Source: Chara braunii (lineage: Eukaryota; Streptophyta; Charophyceae; Charales; Characeae). From it: a stretch of 64,000 bases of DNA. The translations under genes were made by a program, and so were the position numbers. Position 1 is the stretch's first letter. Each line of letters starts with the position of its first letter. This document shows positions 1 through 10,530 of this stretch, piece by piece. The notes beneath the pieces are model-generated. The model had not been told where the DNA came from. It ran no database searches and saw nothing but the letters and a program-made list of their open reading frames with translations. Where the stretch lies: assembly GCA_003427395.1 (NCBI GenBank), contig BFEA01000106.1, positions 2,768,576-2,832,575 of the forward strand. The letters run 5' to 3'.

Positions 1-109
1 TCTGTAGAGTTTTCCATCTGGTGTGGGTGAGTGATAGTCTACTTTGATTTTGGTTAAGGTAGATTATCATTTACAGTGTAATCAGTGAGGGGACTTTGCA
101 GACTGTTGA

Positions 110-225
110 GGGTTCAGCCTCCTGATGAGTCGGTGAAACTCCGACGAAACAGTTTGTCACAGCCCCTTGTTTGTTGTCCCCTTCTCTCTCTCTGCCTACG
201 GTTTACCGGACAGTTCTGTTTGTGA
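110..225 (+). ncRNA. hammerhead ribozyme-like core, copy 1
   Basis: CTGATGA lies at 122-128. A perfect 5-bp stem II follows (GTCGG 129-133 with CCGAC 141-145, loop TGAAACT), then GAAA at 146-149. ACA and TGT can then close a 3-bp stem III ahead of a GTC at 156-158. These are the conserved core elements of hammerhead self-cleaving RNAs in the expected order. I could not pair a convincing stem I directly beside the core, so activity is unproven. The same block recurs at 35,801-35,920 beside another TA tract, so it travels as part of a repeat. Confidence 0.55.
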
Positions 226-358
<133 letters not shown>

Positions 359-512
359 AGACCTTCTTTGGTCCTTGCACGGTCGAAGTCGTCCGAGAAA
401 TAGGGTGACCCGAGCGGCCCGGTTGGTAGCCTAGTCAAATACCCCAAAAAAGTATAGGCATGTACCCTACATGCTATCACAATCATAAAAACAAAATAAA
501 AATTTCTTTTTA

Positions 513-929
513 TTAAGCCCCAAAATCATTTTCGGCGGGGGTCGAACTTTGAGAAGTTTGGTTTGCTCTCGTTCGGCCCGATACCCAAGAGGGGAGTTGC
601 AGACCCCCCCCCAAAAAAATTCGGGCAGGTAACCTGTTCAACATTACTTTTTCGTTCTCAACACATACAAAAAATGAGGGATTACTGAAGAACAACTTGC
701 GAATACCAAATCGATAGAGAATCGAGGAACAGGCATAGGTATCCCCTTGAGTATGATCCAGAGGTGTACACACCAGACCTTCAAGACGAGAGAACTGGCC
801 ATGAGCCTCGTCCACCGAACCAAACCCCCCAAAACCAGAAGGTACCAAAAAACATTGATTAAAGCAATGCTTCAAATCCTCTTTAAGAAAGTCTTTATCA
901 GATACACCGGGAACGAATGTGAGAGGCAA
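513..929 (-). CDS. unrecognised 138-codon open reading frame
   Basis: This is one of the longer gap-free frames in the window and has an ordinary-looking composition, with no simple-repeat bias in its first 100 residues. It starts MPLTFVPGVSDKDFLKEDL and ends in a Ser/Thr-rich tail over a sequence that resembles a tRNA B box on the minus strand (GTTCGACCCC near 540). No domain, signal peptide or membrane span stands out. An overlapping minus-strand frame at 898-1,101 could be an upstream part shifted out of frame. It may be a decayed transposon ORF or chance. I cannot assign a function. Confidence 0.25.
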   Translation of the reverse strand: MPLTFVPGVSDKDFLKEDLKHCFNQCFLVPSGFGGFGSVDEAHGQFSRLEGLVCTPLDHTQGDTYACSSILYRFGIRKLFFSNPSFFVCVENEKVMLNRLPARIFLGGGLQLPSWVSGRTRANQTSQSSTPAENDFGA

Positions 930-2147
930 CAGTCATTTGCATAGATGTAGACCGGAAAGCGGAGGGTCCGAGAGTGTTACGAGAATTGGACATCAGTTGC
1001 CATAAGAGCATTGTTCCACTAAATTTAAATGTCACGTGCTCATTCACTCGAGCAAACTCATCGTCCACCTCATTGCAAACACAAACCTCTACAAATCCCA
1101 CCGTTTTCTATAAATTGTGGATCAAATTACGCACGGTGTTGGAGGGCACGGCGCCTCGACCCTCCTTGGGGTACTAGCTCGTTATGCAGCACGCAACGTA
1201 CCAAACGTTTGTTTGGGACTCCGCTGCAAGTATACCAGCCGCTCCGACTCGACGGTGTACCAATTGTTGCTCACAAAACACTAAGTTGTACCATGTGTAA
1301 CTAGGTCATATTGCTACAGACAGGCCCACGCAGGCTCGATGTCCTACTATACAGCAGGCTGGCCTGTGGCTGAAGTAGCCATCGGGTTCACCAGGAGGGG
1401 TCGTGACAGTAAAACGTTAGCGTAGGCTTTTAAGCCGCACGGCGGTCTCCGATGACCGTGTTCTCGACTAAGTGCAAAAGGAAAGAGGAATTAAATGAAA
1501 AAGAAAAGGAAGAAGTTTACATTTCACACTTGTGTCAGAACTCGGACCGCTACCCCGGGTGTCAAGTCGGACGATTCCGTAGTTGAGGGGGTGCTAGAGT
1601 TCTCCTCTTTTTTTTTTTTTTTTCTTCCTTTTTCTTTTATTAGTTTCTCTTATTTAACCTGTTTCAAGTTCTAGTTCCTCGCCTAGTCACGTCGCGGGGG
1701 AACGAAACGATTCGAGTTTGAATCATAAGCCGAAAATGGGAGGTGTGGGCTGCCCGACTTTTTGTTTTAGTTTCCATGAGCTTGACCGGTAAGGTACCGC
1801 CGATGTGAGGGCCCCAAAATAGGAGCACCCACGGCCGCATCGGTAGGAGACTCATCACCTCCCATAGGAAGTCATGGGTCCCCTCCTTACCATTGGACAC
1901 GGGTACTCATTAGGGGCAACACGGTGGCGAGTTTTGAAGGGAAGAGGACGCCCATTGACATCCCGTTATGGGACCATCGCGTAGAGCCCATGGGTCACTT
2001 CACCTCAAAAGCGACCGTTGGGGTTCGACCCTGCTATTTTTTTCTTCCTTCTACTTGCCTCACAAAATTTTGAAAAGTAAATATTTCATTTTATTTACAG
2101 AATTTGAAAGGGGTACTTGAACCCCTCGTTCAGAGCGTGGGGATCTT
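930..2147. other. stretch without recognised genes
   Basis: Mixed-composition sequence with a poly-T run at about 1,607-1,623 and a short palindrome around 1,710-1,725 (GATTCGAGTTTGAATC). No ORF with convincing coding character, RNA gene or repeat unit shared with the rest of the window was found. Confidence 0.5.
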
Positions 2148-2330
2148 TGTCGGCACGAATACCCTTACAAGGGTATCCGCCCTGGTTTTTGCAAGTGACA
2201 GAAAGGCTCGGTTAACCTGGATTTTGAGTGCCCGTGCGGTAAATGCGAGAGTTGTTCGCACGCGGGCAAAGGTCTGCTTTGTCCCGGTAGGGGGTATGTG
2301 GGCGCGCAATTTTAAGGCGCGCGTGTGATT
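2148..2330 (+). repeat. TGTCG-palindrome terminus, copy 1
   Basis: Begins TGTCGG at 2,148. Palindrome arms ATACCCTT and AAGGGTAT around a 2-nt centre lie at 2,159-2,176, followed by TTTTTGCAAGTGAC. A second inverted repeat with GCGCGC arms lies at about 2,300-2,325. The same order occurs at 33,881-34,110. A 5' TG followed by a conserved block could be the start of a long terminal repeat, but no matching CA terminus or target duplication was found. Confidence 0.5.
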
Positions 2331-3130
2331 CTTCTGATTGAGTGGGCGGCCGGGGTAGCCAACCGACCCAGACCGGGCTACGGGCTCGGTTAGGGGGTGA
2401 GAGTTCGTTTTTGGTTAGCATGAGCGACCGGTGTTGGCGCACAGGCAGGCGCGCGGGACGACCATGCCACGGGATGGTAGGCCGGTGCGGGCACCTGGGG
2501 GCCGTGGGGGCAAATGTGGGCTGAAAGGGTGGTCGGGGTGGTATCCTGGCCCGACGCGCCATGCGATACCACTTCATGTGGGAAGCCGCGCCTGCTGGTT
2601 ACAGGCTTGGGCTCAGCCCTATCGGTTATGGTGTTGGACTATTGCGACGGGGGTATGGGGATCGAGGCTAGCAGGTAACAGCGTAGGAGCAGTGGAGCGG
2701 CGGAGAAACGGAGGGGTTGAGGGTCCCACGGGACTATCCCCCTTCATTTTGTTGGGGGAGCCCGATCAGGGGCCTGTGCCGCCGGGGTGAGGGAGCTTTA
2801 GCTGGTTCCGCAGCCTGATCTTTCGGCGGTACCCCCTCCCCCCCGTTTCTGTATTTTTTCTGGGGCCTGCCCTGAACTTCTATTGGTTACCTCATGTTAC
2901 TTTTTTTTTTTTTTGTGTTCCTTTCCTTGAGCGACATGGGGGCCGATGCCGTGCTTTAGGCCCCTTGAGTGATGCTGGTTGGTCTACCAGGTACGCACAC
3001 AGGTAGGAGAGGAGTTGGCTGGTAGATTAGTGGGCGGTTGCGGAGTCTATTCGGTTAGGAGAGGGGGTTGGTGGGGTTTTGCATGAATCTGGCCGGAGAG
3101 CCGCGCCAGAGGGGCAAGGCCCTGAGAAGA
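2331..3130 (+). repeat. GC-rich leader of large repeat, copy 1
   Basis: GC-rich, apparently non-coding. The stretch around 2,600-2,780 aligns by eye to 11,120-11,290 (shared blocks near 'GCTCAGCCCTATCGG' and 'GGGACTATCCCCCTT'). A related block is seen in opposite orientation at 57,830-57,860 and 63,885-63,915. No ORF with domain content. Confidence 0.5.
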
Positions 3131-3136
3131 TGGCCC

Positions 3137-3235
3137 GATCCCCAAAAGATCGGGGCGAAATTGCTGACAAAGCGGGATGATATCGGAGAGATCTGCCTGG
3201 ATTGCCACGGAGGGGTGGCGCGTGTTGCAAAGGAG
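3137..3235 (+). ncRNA. highly divergent U6 snRNA-like copy (1 of 5)
   Basis: A possible 5' stem-loop (GATCCCC...GGGG) is followed by AAATTG. Then comes a stretch that tracks the U6 core, with GATATCGGAGAGAT in place of GATACAGAGAAGAT, then a divergent GGCC-like and GCGCAAGG-like stretch. Identity is weak and the call leans on three better copies close by. It would be a pseudogene-like relic. Confidence 0.3.
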
Positions 3236-3282
3236 ACCCGGGGTTGTACCCGGTCGCGAAAGGGGGGTAGGGGTGCGCAAGC

Positions 3283-3357
3283 CATCGGGGCATCTGGTGA
3301 ACTGGGCGATGCAGAGAAGGTTGGCCTGACCGTTGGGTGAGGCTGGGATGCATAGTC
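3283..3357 (+). ncRNA. divergent U6 snRNA-like copy (2 of 5)
   Basis: Contains CATCTGGTGAACTGGG, then CGATGCAGAGAAGGTTGGC, then GAGGCTGGGATGCATA, in the order of U6 (CATCCGATAAAATTGG, CGATACAGAGAAGATTAGC, AAGGATGACACGCATA). The essential ACAGAGA-like box is changed to GCAGAGA, so it is unlikely to work in the spliceosome. Confidence 0.5.
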
Positions 3358-3524
3358 CCCAAAGGGGTTTGGCCTGGGTCCTGCTCTTCAATGCCACTTG
3401 TCGCCGCAGTTGTTTGGGCCGTTGTGAGGCTTGCCCCAGCGGGGCGTGGCGCAACACGTGGTACACCGGAAGGACGGGACTTGGGGAGCCGTGCGCAAGG
3501 TTCGACGCGTGTGAGGCCGGGAGC

Positions 3525-3600
3525 GAACCCGGATAGGGAATGAGGCCGGGAGTGAACCCGGATAGGGAATGAGGCCGGGTGCTTGCACAAGGGGAACAAA
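3525..3600 (+). repeat. 28-bp short tandem repeat
   Basis: Two near-identical units ending in AACCCGGATAGGGAATGAGG, plus a partial third, sit just upstream of a U6-like copy. Confidence 0.7.
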
Positions 3601-3639
3601 TGGAATGGACCGAAGAGCCGCCGAGGCGCGGAGTGCAGA

Positions 3640-3712
3640 TTTTGGCGGATTCGTTAAAATTTGGAACGATACTGAGGAGATTGGCATGACCCCTACGTGG
3701 GGATGATGTAAG
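3640..3712 (+). ncRNA. divergent U6 snRNA-like copy (3 of 5)
   Basis: GTTAAAATTTGGAACGATAC is close to the plant U6 GATAAAATTGGAACGATAC. It is followed by TGAGGAGATTGGCATGACCC and GGATGATG. This is the clearest of the four copies in this cluster. No plant-type upstream sequence element or TATA at the usual spacing was seen, so it is probably a non-functional derivative. Confidence 0.6.
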
Positions 3713-3816
3713 AAAAGGAATCGGGAGTGGACTCGGTCGCAGGTCGGGCCGGGTGCACGCAAGAGAGGAACTATGGTCGTGAGGAGATTGCTCCCAATTA
3801 AATCCTACGAGGCAGT

Positions 3817-3885
3817 CGTCAAATTCGGACCAATACCGGGAAGGTCAGCTTGGCCCCCGCACGAGGGTGATACACATAAAGGGAG
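3817..3885 (+). ncRNA. divergent U6 snRNA-like copy (4 of 5)
   Basis: AAATTCGGACCAATACCGGG, AAGGTCAGCTTGGCCCCCGC, then AGGGTGATACACATAAA follow the U6 order. It is about 105 bp downstream of copy 3, suggesting local tandem amplification. Confidence 0.5.
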
Positions 3886-4412
3886 AAAAGGGGAGGAGGC
3901 GGACCTAAGCGCTCGTAACAGGGAGAGGATTCATAAGGCCCGTCGGAACCCGGCCCCGGAAGGGGGCCAGGTCCAGACGAAGTACGAAGAGGCAATTTGG
4001 CGCGGCATTTGCTGCCACAATGAGCACTTTGGAAGAGCCATCCAAACCGGTACCTGCAACTGAAGAAAGGCCGGGCTCGTTGGTCGCGCGATCGGTCGTG
4101 GCCGGCAGGTGCTGGTGCACGAATAACAGGAGTAACAACGCGCTAAGGTTGCGAAGACCGAAATACTGCCCAGTTCGGACGCGGGGCGTCTAGTTTTCGG
4201 TTGACGCCCACGAGAAGGAGGGACGGTGAAGACGATGGCGGAGTGCGGGAGCTGGGTGCCGCAGGAAGTAAGGAGCCTGCGCAGCTCTTGGCCGGTCCGA
4301 ATGAAGAGGGAGGCGATCTAGGAGGTGGGTTAGGGGAGAACGAGTATGAAGAAGGAAGAGCCGCACGAGATGGCGAGGGAGGTGGGTATGGCTGGGGAGA
4401 GGGGTGTGTAGT

Positions 4413-4440
4413 TCACTCGATTCTTGGCGGAATCGAGTGA
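4413..4440 (+). repeat. 11-bp perfect hairpin
   Basis: TCACTCGATTC and GAATCGAGTGA separated by TTGGCG. Comparable hairpins built on CTCGATT/AATCGAG recur in the minus-strand unit at 55,568-56,175, so this belongs to the same large repeat family. Confidence 0.7.
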
Positions 4441-6007
4441 GCTACGTTGCGAACCAGAATTTTCACGGGCCGCAAATCGGATGGTGGACTCGGAGCTCGA
4501 AGGAGGATTGTAGTGTTCGTGGTGTAAAGGAGGAGGGGGGGTTGCGCCAGGGAAGGTTGAGCTTTGGAATACCGAAGTATCAGGCCGTGTTCCAACGGTA
4601 GATTCCTTCGATTTCACTCGAAGTCTTTGCGCGAAGGTATCGGAAGGGGAGCCGCGGGGGTAGAATGTGTGCTTGCGGACTGATGCAATGCTCTTCTCGC
4701 TGTAGTAACCTCTCTCAGTCTCTTTGCATGTGCGGCAGCTGGACCATGTGTCTTTCCACGTCCACACGGAAGATTCATTCTGAAGTTGCTCGGCTGCTGA
4801 TCGAAGAGAGTGTGTATGCGCAGTAATGAAGTTTGAAACTCACCTTGACTGACGAGCGCGTTGTACATCAGGCTGAAGGGCGCGGCCTCCTACATCCTTC
4901 CCGGCGGGTAGGTAAAAGGCGAGTGCACCTAGCCACGCTCGGATGGAAGGTTCGCCCGAATCGTACCGCTGTCCCACCAATGAGAGTCACGTGAGGCGGG
5001 GTAGTAGAAGTTGGTGGCGCACCGACTAGTTAAGTGCATGACGACGGAGCTCCTATCCGGTAGCCGGCACTGGTTGCATGAGCGGTGGGAGCCATGGGGT
5101 AATAGGATGGTGTTGTAGACCTACCTGATTGATACGATGGTCAGAGCCGCGTACCCCTCTGCATGAAGAAGTACTGTATCTGGCTGGATTTCGTCGTGAG
5201 AAACTGTTCGGTTGCGACTCAGATAGCGGAGTGGAGGCAGTGAGGAGTGGGTTGTAAAGACTGTACAAACACTGTTACGGGGTGTTGCTGTTTGCCTTAC
5301 TGAGGTGGTTCTGTTTATCTTCAGGGGCACTACTGTGGCTGAGTTGTCCGCTGCTATTGCTGTGCAGCCCGTGATCCCCTTGCTTATCCACCAGCCAGGG
5401 GGCAGGAAAAAAATGCGGTGAGGGTGCCCCGTGATGCGGGCGGCGTGAACATAGGCGGGATACCTACTGGCTACAACAGAAGCGGGCTCGAGAAGGCAAG
5501 GGAGGGGAGTGTGCCCGTTGCTGGGCTTCTTGATTGTGCGCAGTGTTCATGTGATCGAGTTGCTGCCACATCCGGTAGTGCCCGGCGGCAGTTTCACTGT
5601 GCATCTGACTTCGGCGGTGTCCCCTCTACGAGTGTGCTGTCGTGGACTACTGTGCGGCGCCTGGGAGTGTTTGTTTGGGATCGTGTGGTTGATGTTACTG
5701 CAAGGCTGACTGTCAAGGAGGGCGGCGACCTTATGACATCAAAAGGGAAAGGCAAGGCTGCTAAATACACGGGGCAGGTTGCTAGTTTTGGTTCAAGGAC
5801 TGCAGCATCCGGTGTTGCCGTTTCGCTGGAGGTTCCATGAGCCTGCCCTAGTGTGTGAGCTGTTGCAGTAGCTGTTGGGCCTAGCATAATCTGCAGCACG
5901 GCTCATTACGAGGGAGCAAGGGGGGGGGGTGTTGCTGCAGCTGAAGAGACCGTCAGAAGGGCTAGTGGCCGACAGTTGACTTCACTTGATAAAGCTGCAG
6001 CGTTTTT
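4441..6007 (+). other. B segment of large repeat, no gene recognised
   Basis: Sequence upstream of the C segment in unit U1. It contains a CTG-rich, TGCTGC-containing part (about 5,300-5,900) comparable in position and composition with 13,860-14,800 of unit U2. An open frame at 5,418-5,840 has no recognisable domain. Confidence 0.4.
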
Positions 6008-6226
6008 TGGCCGCCATTGCGGACCCTCAGGCGTGGAAGACTAGAAGTCCCCCTCGTGTGAGCTTGAGTGCATCCCCGTGAACCTGAGAGTCTCAACCTT
6101 TCTCTTCCTACCCGTCTTACTCTAAGTCTAGTCCCTTTGGTTCTGAGGGGAAGGCGGCAGGCGGGCTTGTGGCCCGTAACCCGCGCCAAGGCCTTGTGGG
6201 AGGTTGCCCCACCGATTGCGGGAGCT

Positions 6227-6258
6227 CTGCCGGGACTCAGGCGGAGTCCTAGAGGTAG
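6227..6258 (+). ncRNA. covarying 32-nt hairpin, U1 copy
   Basis: Outer stem CTGCC/GGTAG (one G-U) and inner stem GGGACT/AGTCCT. The loop is CAGGCGG and there is a 3-nt 3' bulge AGA. See the U2, U4 and U5 copies for compensatory changes. Confidence 0.65.
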
Positions 6259-6544
6259 GGAACTGAATGGTAATCCCTTGGCTCCCTCTATAAACCCAAC
6301 TATAACCCCTACTTGTACATCTCTCTAATTTTGACTGAGCGTATTGTGTGACTCCTGTATCTGATCTTAGTTTGATTTCCAGGACATAAGTCAGATTGAA
6401 GTAAAAGAATGTATGTGCAATTTCAGTTTCAGTTTGTTGATTGTCTGAAAGTAGATTGTGAATGAAGTGGGTTGCATTTAGGGAAGGTTGGGAGAAAGGC
6501 AGTATTGCGTGTAGTCTGATCGGGTCATTAAGGCTGGGAGGTCC

Positions 6545-7475
6545 CCATAAGTTTGGGGAAGCCCAACGCTTTGTTTATTTTTGATTTGCATAGAGCCTTA
6601 GGCCGCTCTATAAGTTTAGGTAGCCTGAAGCTCTGGAGGTTGGGATGTCCCCATAAGTTCGGGGAGACCCAGTGCTGTGAATTACATGGGGGGTCAGGAC
6701 GCTCTATAAGTTTAGGTGACCTGACTGCTCTGGCTTGCGAGGGTTGATTGTGCCTGACTTTAAGGGGCCCAAGGCGCTCTATAAGTTTAGGTACTATGGG
6801 TTGCCTCGTTTTACTTGGGGTTTTCTCAGTTTCTTTGGTTCTGAGCGAGGAGGTCTGAGCCGCTCTATAAGTTTAGGTGGTTCAGCCCTTCTCCTGTTTT
6901 GTTTTGAGGGGATAATCCTGGCAGGGGACAGACCGCTCTATAAGTTTAGGTAGCCTGGCTTACTGCCTCGCACAGACTGGATCAGAAAGGAATGAGCCTG
7001 GAAAAGGATCAGACCGCTCTATAAGTTTTAGTCTGACCCAATGCCTCGCACATGCTGAAACCCAAAGGATATAATTTGATTATACTCTGTTACTATGCTA
7101 TGGAGAACAGGCTAGTCAAGCCGCTCTATAAGTTTAGGTCGCCTGGCTATAGCTTATCACAACTGAAGAGAGTACAATTGAAGAGGTATAACTGAAGGTA
7201 AACTTGGGCAGGCTGAACAGTGTTCTAAGTTGAGCAGCTCAACCCTATGTCCCTTTGAAAACTAAGTTCAGAGAGATGTATATAACTTGGCTATTTAAGC
7301 AGTTCAGGGTGGTTAGAGTGGTCTAGTCATACGCCTAAAGTAGAGAGAAGTAGTCGTGCCCTCTGTTTGTGTATACTTGGCTAAAGTCAGAACACTCTAT
7401 AAGTTTAGGTATTCTGACTTTAGGCTTGGCTAAGTTGGGCGCGCTCTGTAAGTTCAGGCGGCCTGGCCTATGCCT
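6545..7475 (+). repeat. TAAGTT stem-loop array, U1
   Basis: At least nine repeats of the 19-nt core CGCTCTATAAGTTTAGGTA at irregular 70-110 bp spacing. The flanking bases differ from repeat to repeat but are complementary across the core. The best case pairs CTAAAGTCAGAA (7,381-7,392) with TTCTGACTTTAG (7,412-7,423), 12 bp without mismatch. Others include TCAGG/CCTGA, CAGAC/GTCTG and CTGAGCC/GGTTCAG. Within the core, CTA and TAG close the hexaloop TAAGTT. Confidence 0.8.
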
Positions 7476-7734
7476 TATGTAAGATGGGTGTAAAGGGTTA
7501 AATCATTGAGAGATCATGAACTATTGTTTGTTCAGGTTGACTTGGGACTGGCGAGAGTACTTACCTTTGTGGTTTGGCCTGCACGTGGCTGAGTGAAATC
7601 ACTACTTATCTGAGTTTCAGTTTGATAGGTAGTTGCTTTAGCTGCTCGTTGTGTGCTAGAGCGATAAGAGTTAGTTTCAATTCCTGCATTTTCTGTGATA
7701 GTTTTTTTTTTTGCGTAGGTCAATTCTTGCATTT

Positions 7735-8320
7735 TTGAGATCTTTTCTTATACCTGGCTTTATATAAATCTTGGCAAGCTACTTTCTCTACGGGAAGCGC
7801 TGCCGAAATTTCTACAAAACCAAGGAGTTAGTCGAATTTTGACTTGCCAAAAATTCAACTTTGTCTTTTCTTATATCCGACTTAGTAAAAATCTGGAAGT
7901 CTTCTTTTCTAAGGGGAGTGCTGCCAAAATTTTTGTTAATTTAGGGAGTTGGACTAAAGTTGGACTTTGAGAAGTCAAAGTTACTCTCGAATTATGCACT
8001 TAGCTTTGTATAAATTTTGGAATAGCCCCTTTCTAAAGGGAGGGCTGCCGAAGTTTCTGCAAAACTAAGAAATTAGCTGAATCTTGTCTGAGTTGAGCTC
8101 GAGTTGTCCTTTGAGTTTATACTTGGCTCAGTAAAAATCTGGAAAGTCTCATTTTCTAAAAGGAGTGCTGCCCAAATTTTTACTAATTCAGGAAGTTAGA
8201 CAAAATTGGACTTTGAAAAGTCAAAGACTGTTTCAATTTTTATATTTGGGCTAATATAAATTCTGAAAAGATATTTTTCCTACAGGAAGCGCTGCCAAAT
8301 TTTCTTGATTTAGAGGAATC
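7735..8320 (+). repeat. GCGCTGCC stem-loop array, U1
   Basis: Five units, about 120 bp apart, each around GGGAAGCGCTGCC or a variant (GGGAGTGCTGCC, GGGAGGGCTGCC). The flanks pair, for example AAATTTTGG with CCGAAGTTT. Inner arms also pair with changed sequence: CCTTT/AAAGG, and CTC...TTTT/AAAA...GAG. Confidence 0.7.
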
Positions 8321-8589
8321 GGATTATATTTTAGCAGGTGGCGATACTGGCAATCCACCCTGAATAGGGGAGATTCTGCCATTAGTCTACCTTTGCTTTG
8401 GGCACTGGCTTAGAGGCAGACTTGGACTTAGTTGGCAGGTAGCTTTGAGTGAGAATGTGCTATGGAGGTTTATCCCCCATATGCTGATGGTTTAGCTTGG
8501 ACATTTGACCTACCTTGTGTTACAGGTCCTTTGGGGTGTCTGATTCAAGATCAGGACTAGATTCAGCTTGGTCCCTTGAGGATCATCTT

Positions 8590-8618
8590 CTGTTATCACT
8601 GATATCACTGATAACAGG
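8590..8618. repeat. GTTATCA odd palindrome, U1 copy
   Basis: CTGTTATCACTGAT, then ATCACTGATAACAGG. This is the conserved GTTATCA-C-TGATAAC palindrome enlarged by an internal repeat of TATCACTGA. It is followed by TCGGTTGCCGAT, conserved in U2. Confidence 0.7.
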
Positions 8619-9699
8619 TCGGTTGCCGATTCGTCGGTCTTCGACTCAATTCCAACTCGCTCTCCATACTCAACCTAAAAGGCTTTAACCCTGGTGGTTT
8701 TACTGTTTGTTAAAGGTTTCACCAATAATTTTTTTGAATGACCATTAAACAAAGGTACTGAGTATTTAATTGAGGTTGGTTGGATCGGCGATTGGGGCTT
8801 GCATGGCTAAAGCGAAGGGGTATGAGCATAGAGAATGGTTGGGGTTGACTCCGTGTAGTGCGTGTTTTGTCGTTTGATTCTTGGTGTGATTGCAGGTATG
8901 TCATGTGACTCGGATCTTAGGATTTGGATTGCCTGCGATCCCATATGCATATACGTGGTTGTGATGAGTCTCACTATGCCTGTGAGAAGTGATCGTCACA
9001 TCTCTATTTCCCTTATGCATGTATGCGTGGACATACTTATGATGAGTGTTCGAGAGGCCTAAAAGGTCATGTTAAAAACCCGTTTAAAGGTTGAGGTTGA
9101 GGGGCAGGGAAGACCCCCCCTTCTGCCTATTGCGTCTTGGAGCTTTCTTAGTGGGACACTGGTCCTGGGCCGGGATTCAAGGTCCTTGTCCATGACATCC
9201 CAAGCCTTAGGCTCTGCACGGGAGGAGTCTCCCCTCACACAGAGCCTATTTACTTTGGTCGGCGAGACAGTCCACCTTGAAGGCGGAAATGTCGTGAGGG
9301 ACGAACGACGTGTCCTTCAGCTGTTCAATATTGTGAGGGGTGACCCATCGCGATGTGTTCCTTCAGCCATTCAATGTCGTGAGGCCGGAGCCGCGACTAC
9401 CACGTACGATTGGCATCGGTGATTGGCATAGAATTAGACGGCGGCCGCGCAATTTTATGTTAGAGTCCCGCGTGCGACGTTTCACCGCCCCAGCGTCTAA
9501 AGGTTATGGGATCGCCGGGCTCGCACATAGGAGCAGCGCTTGGGGTTACTGTAGGCCGCCGACACCACTCGTAGAGGGGAAGGGCACCCCACGGTCACGA
9601 TCCCTTTTAAGGCAAAGGGGAACCTTGCCCTATTCCCTCTTTTTGTTTTCGTGTGTGTTTGTTTGTTTTTTAAGGATTATTATGGTTGGACGTTATAAT

Positions 9700-10225
9700 C
9701 CGTGGCAACCGTCAAAGTCAAACCCCTTGACTTTCGCCTAGGCCCGGGGAGGACTTACCCCTAGGGCCGCGAGAGACGGCTACCACCGCAGGCGTGAACC
9801 TGTGTACCACTCGCTCTGCATAAGGTGCAGAAGAGGGTGTGTGGTCTTCGACCTCGCATGGCGGTTGTCCCGCGTCGAGAGATTAACCCTCAAGGCGCGT
9901 GTCAGCCGACACTTGAGTGTCGAATGCGACCCTCGAGACTAACGAGGACCGCACGATTATGGGCACTACATAGTACGCCATCACTGCGACTGTTTGCGTC
10001 CGCTTGCATTGCGAGTCGATATGAGTTAGTCCTGCGTCCGCGCGGTTTTATACTAAGTCTCGCACGAGACGCCTATCCGATTTCTGCATCAGAAAGTTAT
10101 GGGACGGCTCGGTTAGTCCTGCGTCCGCGCGGTTAGTCCTGTGTGTATGTCTCATAACAACGCGTTATCTGTGTTGTGTCGTGTTGCAGATGTGTGTGTA
10201 TGTATGTGTGTTTTATTTTTTTTGT
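9700..10225 (+). repeat. E segment with GACACT inverted repeat, U1
   Basis: Contains GTCAAAGTCAAACCCC, GACACTTGAGTGTC (6-bp arms) and a GCGCGGTTTTATACTAAGTC stretch. The same blocks occur in reverse orientation at 42,040-42,350 and 51,150-51,510. Non-coding by eye. Confidence 0.65.
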
Positions 10226-10458
10226 GTTCGTAGAGTGGTGCGCGCGTGGTATGTGGGATGCGTCCTAGTCGACCGACGACGAGTCGCGCTTGGGACCTCA
10301 GCCCCCCAAGATGTCGGCTCGCGTGCGGGTCCGATAGCCGTATTACCGCGCGTACCCCCTATGCTACAGCGAACGAGAAACACCCTCAGCTGGTCCACCT
10401 CTGCGATTGCAATTGATTAGCTTTCGTACTGTGGACTGGTAGCTCGACGTTGATACGT
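10225..10458 (+). repeat. E-end segment, U1, truncated at A-box-like site
   Basis: Starts in a GTGGTATGTGGGATGCG region, then CGTCCTAGTCGACCGACG, and ends ACTGGTAGCTCGACG then TTGATACG. It is nearly identical in reverse to 47,165-47,370 and 50,820-51,015. The related copies continue with CCCACC, but here the next bases are the TGTCGG palindrome. Confidence 0.75.
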
Positions 10459-10530
10459 TGTCGGCCCAATTACCCTTACAAGGGTATTTGGGCACGCTTT
10501 TGCAGCTCGCAGGTAGGTTGCGCCTGACGA
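10459..10530 (+). repeat. TGTCG-palindrome terminus, copy 2
   Basis: TGTCGG at 10,459. At 10,465-10,492 the arms CCCAATTACCCTT and AAGGGTATTTGGG pair at 12 of 13 positions around AC. The block continues GCACGCTTTTGCAG as in the 33,881 copy. The junction with U1 is abrupt. Confidence 0.65.

Larger units (their letters stand above)
6008..10458 (+). repeat. stem-loop-array unit U1
   Basis: Order: C segment (GGCCGCCATTGCGG onward, 6,008-6,226), covarying 32-nt hairpin (6,227-6,258), TAAGTT stem-loop array (6,545-7,475), conserved block near 7,550-7,690, GCGCTGCC array (7,735-8,320), GTTATCA palindrome (8,590-8,618), then an E segment whose last part (10,225-10,458) matches units U2, U4 and U5. 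It stops at GATACG, where the next TGTCG palindrome begins. No coding frame is conserved between copies. Confidence 0.75.

Noticed and set aside
3525-3600. tRNA T-arm-like AACCCGG repeats
   Set aside because: No GTTCRA core and no flanking tRNA structure.
6545-7475. Regular conserved core with variable flanks as a CRISPR array
   Set aside because: Spacing is irregular, flanks are complementary to each other rather than unique spacers, and no cas-like gene exists.
2148-10458. Confident call of an LTR retrotransposon with TG...CA ends
   Set aside because: A TG start is seen, but no CA end, no second LTR, no primer-binding site and no polyprotein could be shown.
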